Shown piece after piece: positions 10,641 to 19,819 of a DNA stretch of 64,000 bases. The notes beneath the pieces were generated by a model. It ran no database searches. It had not been told where the DNA came from and saw only the letters and a list, made by a program, of their open reading frames with translations. This stretch comes from Gnetum montanum (lineage: Eukaryota; Streptophyta; Gnetopsida; Gnetales; Gnetaceae), in the NCBI GenBank assembly GCA_015680685.1, contig MNCI01004792.1, positions 747,725-811,724 on the forward strand, in the 5' to 3' direction. Every line of letters starts with the position of its first letter. Positions within the stretch are counted from its first letter, which is position 1. The position numbers were made by a program, and so were the translations under genes.

Positions 10641-13600
10641 TGTAGCGACCAAAAATATCAACAAATGGAAAACATTGAGGGGTCAACGGGCACGATAGTT
10701 TTAACCCCGTACCTGTGGAAGGGCCGTGCTGGGTGTGTGCAGATATGGGGCACCCTGAACGATCTGGTCGATTAGACAGGGACTTAATCGACATCTATAT
10801 ATCCTTTTACAACATATATTTTTGAAATAGGAATGGAAATGTAGAGTAATGCTTGAAAATAAATTAAAGAAGAAAAAGTAATGCACGACACAACAATGAG
10901 CGGGGAACAAAATAAAATACAGTTAGGAAAATGCACCGCTCCAAAGCTACAAGCTTGCTCGGTTGAGGTGGATATAGTTGGTTGCATAGCGTGATGAAGT
11001 GCAGAGATCCCAAGAGTAACCAGGGTTTGTGGAGCAAGACAGGTTGCGTGCTTGGGTGCAACCTTGGTGCTGACAATGTAGGGGTTCTACCAAGGTGGTA
11101 GAAAGGGAATGGGACAATATGCCCGCTAAAATGCTAACTGTTTGTAGTGTTAAAAAAAAAGCTTACAATTCTTGATGTTACAATGTGCATGAAAGAGAAC
11201 TTGAAGGCGAAAGTGAATTCCAAGGAGATTCAAAGTCAAGAAATCAGGGAGAATTCCTCACTTTTTGAATGTTGTTTGTTCAAAAATTCTAAACCCAACC
11301 TTTGAACGCTACTTGTCGAGGTATTTATAGGGTCAAGGGCACGTGAAAGAGGCAGTTTGGACACCACGTGCCTTAGGCCCACGTTGACCTACTGGCGCCA
11401 CACGTGCCGCGTATGACCGTTGGACCTGCAAGATTGTTGTCATGCCAAAAACCTATAGCAATCAAAAATGTCAATGTCTGGAGAACACCGAGGGGTCGAC
11501 AGGCACGACAGTTTCGACCCCATACCAGCAGGAGGGTCGTGTTGGGTGTGTGCAAATATGGGGTGCCCTAAATGGTCTGGTCGATCAGACAGGGACTTAA
11601 TCGGCATCTCTATAGCCTTTTGCAACATATATTTTTGAAATAGGAATGGAAATATGGATTAATGCTTGAAAATAAATTAAAGAAGAAAAAGTAATGCATG
11701 ACGCAATAATGCACATGGAACGAAACAAAATATAGTTAGGAAAATGCACCGCTCTGAAGATACAAGCTTGCTCGGTTGAGGTGGATATAGTCAGTTGCAT
11801 AGCGTGATGAAGTGCAGAGATCCCAAGAGTAACCAGGGGATGTGGAGCAAGAAACGTTGTGCGCTTGGGTGTGGCCTTGGGCACTGACAATGCAGGGGTT
11901 TTACCAAGGTGGTAGAAAGGGAATGGGATAATATGCTCGCTAAAATGCTAACTGTTTGTAGTGTCAAAAATAAATCTTACAATTTTTGATGTTACAATGT
12001 GCATGAAAGAGAACTTGAAGGCCAGAGTGAATGCCAAGGAGATGCAAAGTCAAGGAATTGAGGAGAATTCCTCACTTTTTGAATGTTGTTTGTTCAAAAA
12101 TTCCAAACCCAACCTTTGAAGGCTACTTGTTGGGGTATTTATAGGGTCAAGGGCACGCGAAAGAGGTAGTTTGGATGCCATGTGCCTTGGGCCCACGTTG
12201 ACTTGCTGGCGCCACATGTGCCACGTATGACTGTTGGACCTGCAAGACTGTTGTGATGCTAGAAAACTATAGCGACTGAAAATGTTGATGGCTGGAAAAC
12301 ACTGAGGGGTCAGCGGGGGCAACAGTTTTGACCCCGTATCCACGGGAGGACTGTGTTGGGTGTGCGCAGATACGGGGCACCCTGAATGGTTTGGTCGATC
12401 AGATAAGGACTTAATCGGCATCTATATAGCCTTTTGCAACATATATTTTTGAAATAAAAATAGAAATGCGGAGCAATGCTTGAAAATAAATTAAAGCAGA
12501 AAAAGTAATGCATGACACAATAATGAGCGGGGAATGAAATAAAATACAGTTAGGAAAATGCATCACTCTGAAGCTATAAGCTTGCTCTATCAAGGTGGAT
12601 ATAGTCAGTTGCACAGCATTATGAAGTGCAGAGATTCTGAGAGTAACCAGGACGTGTGGACCAAGACAGGTTGCACGCTTGGGTGCAACCTTGGGTGCTG
12701 ACAATGCAGGGGTTCTACCAAGCTGCTAGAAAGAGAATGGGACAATATGCCCACTAAAATGCTAACTGTTTATAGTGTCAAACAGAAATCTTACAATGCT
12801 TCATGTTACAATGTGCATGAAAGAAAACTTAAAGGCCAGAGTGAATGCCAAGGAGATGCAAAGTCAAGGAATCAGGGAGAATTCCTCAATTTTTGAATGT
12901 TGTTCATTTAAAAATTTTGAACCCAACCTTTGAATGCTGCTTGTCGGGGTATTTATAGGGTAAAGAGCATACGAAAGAGGCGGTTTGGATGCCACATGCC
13001 TCGGGCCCATGTTGACCTGCTGGCACAGCCCATGCCACGTATGACCATTAGACCTACAAGACCATTGTGATGTAAACTTGCTATGCCATAACTATAAACC
13101 TGCCATGCCATAATTATGTCACCAACGTCTGGAGACATGTGCCAACTATCCAATTAGGTGAAGTGCATTGATGTCACACAACCACCCACATGCCTTGCTA
13201 TTCTTTGTAGCGTAGCATGCTTGGCATAGCATAGAAACTTGTCGTGCATTCTGCTACATGTGTGTCCCATGTTTCCTATGCTGTGCTATGCTACATAGTG
13301 TAGCGTAGCATAGCAACTAACCTTCGTGAAAACTTTGTCGATTTGTGAACTTTTCTTCCATGAGACTTGCAAACTTGTTGATTCTATCCTTTGAGCTACC
13401 TTCTGTCTCTTCTGAAGGATTGCTACACCTTGCTATGCCTTGTAGCTTAGTGTAGCGTAGCAGTAGGCATGCTCTGCTGCTTCTTGAAGGAAAGAGACAT
13501 TGTTAAAGGATTTGAAACTGGGCATGGGGAACCGGTGATAAATCCATAACCATGCTACGCTGCATCATGCTGCGTAGCATAGCATGGCACTTCATTCTAC

Positions 13601-13928
13601 AATTTTCTTCTGAAGCTTGCTACGCTACATAGTGAGGCGTAGCATAGTGTAGCAGACTTTGTGACTTAGAAAACTTGCTGAACTATTTCATGCATCCAAA
13701 ATGCTACTGCCAACTCCACGCACCATTTCTGATCAGGCTGTCGGCTGGGTAGGCTACTTAGGGGGATAGGCAGGATGACCCGTAGAGACTGTTTACACCT
13801 AAAGTAGAAAATTTTCTGAACTAGCCAGCCTAGACTCAGAGTGTTCTCCTCCCGAAGAACTATCATATTTGTGCAAATTGCAAGGCCTATTGAAGCAAGA
13901 ATGATTTTGAATTTTTTGGGATGTTTCA
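10641..13928 (-). repeat. 3' LTR of E1 with a threefold tandem 814-bp segment
   Basis: On the minus strand it starts TGAAACATCCC (13928) and ends at tgtagcgacc (10641). The segment from the LTR 3' end to just upstream of the TATA box is repeated: 10641-11453, 11454-12267, and a third copy from 12268 that continues into the rest of the LTR. Each copy has its own TATA (minus, 11321-11330, 12135-12144, 12949-12958). At the two junctions ('catgccaaaaacctatagca' and 'gatgctagaaaactatagcg') a few bases resemble the primer-site side of an LTR end (tagtgccagaaaattgtagc). Subtracting two units gives 1.66 kb, the size of the 5' LTR. Confidence 0.85.
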
Positions 13929-13944
13929 TTAGCCCCTCTTTGTT
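13929..13944 (-). other. Polypurine tract of E1
   Basis: The minus strand reads aacaaagaggggctaa, directly before TGAAACATCCC. The E2 equivalent is acaaagagggaccaa at 58888-58902. Confidence 0.8.
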
Positions 13945-14171
13945 GACGTTTGGAGGACTGGCTCGATAGACGTTGACAAAGAATACGAAACACCGCAGCA
14001 GGTGAAATGCCAATGTTTTCTCTTAGTGAGTGTTGAGACATCGCTTGGCCACACTTGAGAGTGTTGCATTGGTTTTGTAGAGGTTAAGGAAGAGAGAAAA
14101 GATGATGTTTAGTAGATTCCCTCGTCGAAGTGCTCTGAGGGACTCATTCGCATTTTCATCATTGGCTGGTG

Positions 14172-14911
14172 CTATTCTTCAACCTCTCGTAGGTCAGGTG
14201 CTTCCTTCGTAGGATGAGTTGCGTTACATCTGTGAAGGGTTTTGACCTTCCTACAATAGCTCTCCATATGACGAGTTGTGTTACGCATGTCATGGAATTT
14301 GCACTCTAAAGTAGCTGAGCTAGTCGAGGCACTCGCTTCGCGACGTTGTAGCATTTGCTACTATGGCGAGCCGTGCCCGAGAGGGCAAAGATCTTGTTGG
14401 CTGCTGGCATTGTTGAAGCTATTGGACATTGTTGCTGGTGTACAATGTCCAAAGCAGGAAGGCTAGCAGTGGCCTTGGCAGCTTTGGTGTGGGGAGCTAG
14501 TCTTTGAGGCACTAGTAGTTGCTACAGGTGCGGATGCTCTGGAGTCCCTACCAAGGGTTTGCATTCCTGGTTCAGCCATGGGATCAGCTGCCACATAACT
14601 AACACTGTGCAAGCCCAAGCATTGGCAGGGAGTTGGAGTAACAATATTGTGGCTAGGCCACAATATTGTTGAAACCCTAGATGTGGGAACTAGCCCAAGA
14701 ACCACTATCAGGGCTATGGGTCGTGGCAACAGTAGGTTCGGAGGGCCAATGTGATGCCATACGGCATCTTGAAAGAGTCAGCATGATGCCAAGAGTGGCA
14801 GTGCTGCGTATGTTCTGGACCATGTTCTCAGTGCGTTCTAAACTGCATTCCAGAGCTACGATGTCCCACCCATACGTTAGCATCGTGCCCACTCGTTCGA
14901 TGTGTATCTAG
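14172..14911 (-). pseudogene. ORF3 of family E: sense ORF between integrase and 3' LTR, gag-like knuckle (E1 copy)
   Basis: Minus-strand fragments line up with E2 57950-58700. The N-terminal part is MLTYGWDIVALECS...ENMVQ...ATLGIMLTLSRCRMA. A Gln/Pro/Ser-rich middle follows (PQYCY..., SSQQDL...GHG). The C-terminal part reads MLQRREASAS...ECKFHDMRNTTRHMESYC, then KVKTLH and LREVEE. The pattern C-x2-H-x6-H-x4-C (ECKFHD...RHMESYC) recalls the CxxH...H...C knuckle in gag of Tat elements. Frame breaks and stops interrupt it. It lies on the same strand as gag and pol. Conserved coding between E1 and E2 is seen by eye; nucleic acid binding is inference. Confidence 0.5.
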
Positions 14912-15430
14912 TGCTAGTGCATGCTGGGGATGCAACATGAACCCAATTTAAGATCCTGGTAGACCGTGTGCTGGCTTAAGGTCCCAATGGACCACTGTGT
15001 TGGTTTAAGGTCCTAGTGGACCGTACATGCTAGTTTATCATCGTAGCAGACGTGTAATGCCAGTTTATAGTCATAGTGGACTAGAAGTAACAGTTTAAAG
15101 TTGTAGCGGACGGTTGCTGATAGTTTAATGTCATAGCAGATGCTGCTTGATGTCGCTAGTTTATCATCATTACGGATGCTACTCAGTGTTGTTGCCAATT
15201 TATCGTCATAGCGGACGTGCGATGATAGTTTATAGTCATAGTGGACTAGCAGTGCTAGTTTAACATTGTAGCAAATGGTTGCTGCCAGTTTAACGTCGTA
15301 GTGGACACTACTCGATGCCACTAGTTTATCATCATTACGGACGCTGCTTAGTGTTGTTTCTAGTTTATCGTCGTAGTGGACGGCTACCAGTGTTGATGTT
15401 GTGCTTTAGACGTAGTATAGCCTGAGGTAC
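14912..15430 (-). repeat. YDDKLA-coding tandem repeats of E1
   Basis: Units of about 33-39 bp around 'gacgataaactggca' follow the integrase stop. A 102-residue frame (15321-15013) stays open through them and reads VHYDDKLA, RNDDKLATSS, YDVKLAATV and so on. E2 has the same array at 57548-57880 with a 78-residue open frame. At the left edge the units become 'ggtccta..ggacc' spacers. It is either a repeated peptide or a structural repeat whose unit length is often a multiple of three. Confidence 0.7.
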
Positions 15431-16689
15431 GAGTGATTCACTAGGTTGGAGAACTCATTACCGCCCATGTCTACGAACTTGAAGGCTTCATTCCTGAAGG
15501 CTTTAGTGACCATGTAAGGACCTTCCTAGTTGGCTGAGAATTTGCTCACGTGCTCACGGATGACCTTGAGGACAAGGTATCTCTTCTGCACTAGTCGTCG
15601 ATGTGGGTATGCACGGTGCTTCTGCTGCTGTTTGCTTTGGTAGTGCTTGATGCATTTCAGCATCTATGCGTGCTCCTCCTCCACTGAGTCAGGCTCGATG
15701 GTTTGCGACTCATTGTTCTGGGCTTCGCTCACGACAATCTTGAGGATCATCCAAAGTGAAGGTACCTGCAACTCAAGAGGCAAGACAACTTTAGATCCAT
15801 AAATGAGACTATAAGGGGTCTTACTTATTGTAGTTCTGCACATCGTTCTATAGGCTAAGAGGATGTAGAGGATTTGCTCGTGCCATCGCGTCTTGCTATT
15901 GTTAAGTATCTGCTTTAGCAAGTTGATGATGGACTTATTTGTAGCCTTCGCCTGCCCATTCACCTACAGATAATAAGAGGAATAAAATGATTGTTTAATG
16001 CCTAGATTGCTACAAAAGGTTCAAGTTTCTATACTGCTGAACTATGGCCAATTATCGGTCACAATAGTCATTGGAAGCCCAAACCTTGTTATGATGTTGT
16101 CGAAGATGAAATGGCAAATATGCTGAGATGTTGTCTTTCTTAGGGGAATAGCTTCTACCCACTTGGTAAAATACTCAGTGGTGGTGATAATGAAGCTATG
16201 CCCTATGGAGGACTTAGGCGTGATAGGCCCTATGAGGTCTAATACCCATCGTTGGAAGGACCACGTGATTTTCATTGGGTGTAGGTCTATAGGTGAAATG
16301 TGTATGAGATTTGCATATCTTTGGCATGTGTCACATGTCTTAACTTTTGATAGGTAGTCATGTTTCATGTGGGGCCAGTAGTACCCTAGTCTGATTTTGG
16401 TATCCATAAATACAGGTGCTATGTGTCCACTACATAACCGCTCATGAACTTCATTAACTACCTTTTGCGCTTGCTCGCCACCCACGCATGCTAGCAATAT
16501 CTCGTCATAGGAATGTCTACATAGGATGTTGTTTCCCATGAGCATGTATTGCTGAGCACGCTTACAGATTACATCTCTCTGGGTAGATGTTAATCCTTCA
16601 GGGGGCTCACCATGTTGTAGATAAGTTTTAATGTTGGTATACCATTCTTGGGTATCCGCAGTGCTAATAGATGCCACGTGTTCCACCTG
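15430..16689 (-). pseudogene. Integrase of E1, broken
   Basis: Minus-strand order: zinc-binding end with CDTCQRY (16370-16330), core with WVLDLIGPITPKSS and TATEYFTKWVEAIPL-like sequence (TTTEYFTKWVEA), FGLPMTIVTDN (second Asp present), then NGQAKATNK, where the family Glu is replaced by Lys. C-terminal sequence ends near YLRLYYV-like residues before 15430. Stops occur after IVTDNWP and elsewhere. It is a Ty3/gypsy DDE integrase with no chromodomain seen. With the lost Glu and the stops it cannot be active. Confidence 0.85.
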
Positions 16690-17134
16690 AGTGATAGGCT
16701 CTGCTCATTCTACAATTGAGGTTGGCAGGTTTTCCAGGGAATGTGATGGAATGTTTAATGCTAGGGTAGCTAAGCTGTCTGCCATGGTGTTTTCGTTACG
16801 TGGTACATGTTGCACATCTGTGGTCGTAAATTGCTTAAGCATGGTTTTCACTAGGTCGTAGTAGGGTTGTAGGTGCATAGCTTTGCAGGCATAAATCTTG
16901 ATGATTTGATTTACGACTAGTTGTAAATCTCCTCGGACTGCCAGGTGTTGTATGCATAGTGCTCAAGAAGTTAAGAGGCCTCTAAGTAGCCCCTCGTATT
17001 CTGCCACATTGTTGGTGTAAGGGAATGTAAATCAATAAGTGGATGCATGCATTTCCCTAGAAGGGAACATGATTATGGCAGTGGCACTACCTCCTTGCGT
17101 GGTTGATGCACCATCAAAATGTAAGGTGGCTTCG
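16690..17134 (-). pseudogene. Archaeal-type RNase H of E1
   Basis: The minus strand reads LHFDGASTTQGGSA, FPYTNNVAEYEGLLRGLL, RGDLQLVVNQI, KQFTTTDVQHVPRNENTMA and DSLATLAL. All four acidic positions of the fold (DG, NNVAEYE, GD, ADS) are visible. Two or three stops interrupt it. It sits between the element's own RNase H and integrase, the arrangement known for plant Tat elements. It would remove RNA from RNA-DNA hybrids during reverse transcription. Confidence 0.8.
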
Positions 17135-17751
17135 AAATGTGACGGGATGATGTTGACATTGCTAATGTATTTGTTCGAGAATTCAGGGTCTATGGTTGCC
17201 TAGTCATCGATTGGTGAAGTAGTGAGCTGGGTCACTATGGCTTGACCCTTTGTTGACGATTGACTTACATACCGTAGATCAAACTCCGTGGTTATTCCCT
17301 TCCATCGGGCTATCCTACTACTTTCATATAGGTTGTTAGTGATAGCCCAGATTATATTGTTTTTTCAAATGATGTTGGTTATACTATGGAATAGGTAATG
17401 TCGCCACTTTTTTAGTGCGAACACTAAAGCCAGGCAATTCCTCTTCACTTCGTTGTACTTTACCTCGTGTGCTATTAGAGCATGACTTAGGTAGTACACT
17501 AGTATCTCAGAACCGTCGTCTCATTTTTGACATAGCAATGCCATGAAAGATGTGTTAGAGATGGCAAGGTAGATAAAGAAGGGTTCATCCCTTTGTGGCA
17601 GATGCATAGTCGGGAGGTGTGAGAGTTCCTTTTCCAAGTCCTCAAAGGCCTATTGACACTGGTTTGTCCATTCGAAGTTAACCCCCTTCTTCAGAATATG
17701 TTGCATGGGGTGTAACTTGTCAGTCAACCTTGCTATAGACCTTCGAATGAA
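17135..17751 (-). pseudogene. RNase H (gypsy type) of E1
   Basis: Minus strand, directly after RT. Visible parts include TDKLHPMQHILKKGVNFEWT, FEDLEKELSHLPTMHLP, FFIYLAISNTSFMALL, KRNCLALVFALKKWRHYLFH and ARWKGITTEFDL. Several TAG stops are present. The usual catalytic DAS is AIS, as is common in degenerate gypsy RNase H that coexists with an archaeal-type domain. Confidence 0.75.
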
Positions 17752-18853
17752 CTACACTCTGCCTTGCAAACCATGTAACTCCTTAAGGTTTGTGGGAGGC
17801 GCTAGGTTGACGATGGCCTTGACTTTGTCAGGGTCCACTCGTATTCCAACCTCTGATACTATGAACCCTAACATGTGTTTCGTTTTCATCCCAAAGATGC
17901 ACTTCTTAGAATTGAGGCATAAGTCATGCATTTGGCAGCATTTGAGGACTACCCCTAGATCGCGTGGGTGATCAACCACCTCCATGGACTTGACTACTAT
18001 ATCATACACGTAGTCATTTAATGTCTCTAGGATGTAATCACTAAAAATGTAAGTCATGGCTCGCTGGTAAGTTGCTCCAGCATTCTTGAGCCCGAAAGGC
18101 ATCATGGTATAGCAGAAGGTCCCCCATGGGGTCATGAAGGTTGTGGATAGCTGGTGCTCTAGGTTAATGTAGATTTGGTTGTATCCAGAGAAACCATCCA
18201 TGAAGGATAGCAAAGCATGGCTAGCCATGGTGTCAATGAGCTGATCAATGCTCGAGAGTGGGAAGTTGTCTTTGATCCTTGCCTTTTTCAAGTCTCAGAA
18301 GTCTATACAAATTTGTATTCCTTCCATTTTCTTTGCAACCACAATGATGTTGGATACCCACTTTGAAGAGTCAACCACATAGATGAAACCTGCTTGGTAT
18401 AGCTTGGTGATTTCATCCCTCATGGCTAGTGCGATTTTTGGCTTAACATTGCGAGCCTTCTGCTTGACTACCTTCATGTCTGGGTCTAGGACAATGTTGT
18501 GTTAAATCAATCATGGATCTAGACCTTGCATGTCATTGTATGACCATGCGAAGACATCGATGTTATCTTGTAGGATCTTGGCTACATTTTCATGCATTTC
18601 TGTGTCTAGGAGGGAGCTAAGTTTCAACATCTTCACCTCTCCTTTTGACATGGTCACAGGTGTCTCCACGAGAGGGTCCTCAATTACATCCTTGGCCTCT
18701 AAGTCTAGAGCTTGGACCAGATGGTTGGGCCAATCTAGGGATGCTTCTAAGGTTGCTATAGTGCTAGTTTTGGTTGACCCCCAGTCGATCATATCGGGAT
18801 TCAACTATCTCACAAGCTTGCCCTGTGGCCCTACTAACACTAAAGGCATGTGA
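17752..18853 (-). pseudogene. Reverse transcriptase of E1, catalytic Asp replaced
   Basis: An upstream segment with DVFAWSYNDMQGLDP (18560-18511) is followed by RT: AMRDEITKLYQAGFI, ICIDF, DNFPLSSIDQLIDTMA, FSFMDGFSGYNQI-type LSFMDGFSGYNQI, TTFMTPWGTFCYTMMPFGLK, NAGATYQRAM and NDYVYDIVVKS. The catalytic YVDD is YVYD, so one metal-binding Asp is missing, whereas E2 keeps YVDD. One stop lies between the two long frames near 18293. The sequence is clearly Tat-type. Confidence 0.9.
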
Positions 18854-19660
18854 AGGTCACAATGGGTTTCCATCTCTTGCTCAACCATCCAATGTAGAAT
18901 GAAAGCTTGGTTAAGTGGTGTCTGTTGGTAGAGATTACGTGTAACAAGAGTTTTCAAAGCAGTGACGAGATGCATTCTTGTGAAGCATGACGATATAAAG
19001 ATTGTGAGTTTGCCAGTTTGGGGTCATGGCAGACCATCAAGGCACAAGAGCGTAGAACTGCTAAAGGTGCAAAAATACCAATGTAAAGTGTAAATTTGTG
19101 TGACTGTTGATATGAAAATGCCAAACTACTAGTTTAGTGTCATTTTGGACTGCCAAGGTGTGACATGCAAAATAATAGTATGCGAAACAGGAAACTTTGA
19201 GCATGAGAAGTGCCAAACTGCCAATGTGAAAACACGAACAACATACATGAAAGAGATGAAACCGCTAGAAATTGTGACACTACCCATGTGGAGGAAGATG
19301 TAAAAAATGCTAATTTAAGCATGTGATGTTGTTAGTCTACCATCATTACAGACCGCAAATGTAACAAGTTCAAACTGCTAGTTTAGGATCTTTTCGGACC
19401 CTTATTGCTAGTTTAAGGTCTTTTTGGACTGGTGCATATGGCAATTGCTAGGATTACTAGTTTAAGATCTTTTCAAACCCTTAACCAAAAATAAATATAT
19501 ATATTTTTTTTCGGGAAGGCAAGTAGCTGGCTTGAAGCATGTCAAGGCTTTAATGCTAATAGTGATACAATGTCGTGGCGAGCATGCTACGCTGCACTGC
19601 ACGCTCCACATTAATCAGAGAGAGAGAAAGAGGCAAGTTTCCCCACCTTTTCATTATGGC
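18854..19660 (-). repeat. Spacer of E1 between RT and antisense gene, TTAAACTAG repeats
   Basis: From 19100 to 19480 'tagtttaaggtctttttggac' and close variants recur at about 45-60 bp. An A/T run and a GCTACG cluster follow near 19590. E2 carries the matching spacer at 40490-41040. No gene is seen. Confidence 0.7.
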
Positions 19661-19667
19661 TATAAGT
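19661..19667 (+). promoter_or_regulatory. TATA-like box of the antisense gene (E1 copy)
   Basis: tggctataagtaggcgttaa lies about 155 bases upstream of the ATG at 19820. The E2 copy has ggccataaatagggattaa on the minus strand at 40311-40320, a similar distance upstream. The downstream 'aatttttccattttcacca' is shared by both. This is inferred to be a core promoter separate from the LTR. Confidence 0.5.
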
Positions 19668-19819
19668 AGGCGTTAAATCCTAGAAATTTTTCCATTTTCA
19701 CCACAAGAGCGTAGAGCCCACATCAGAGCATAAGGTGATTTCAGAGCGCGAAGCAATTGTGTTATTCAGCTAGTAAGGCAAGTTTTTACGGTGAAGGGCA
19801 TAAATCTACAAGTAGGAAA

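Noticed and set aside
10243-13153. Many short frames on the minus strand with hydrophobic stretches (for example around 11597-11890 and 12411-12704)
   Set aside because: They recur only because the 814-bp LTR segment is tripled; frames are not conserved with the other LTRs and no domain is visible.
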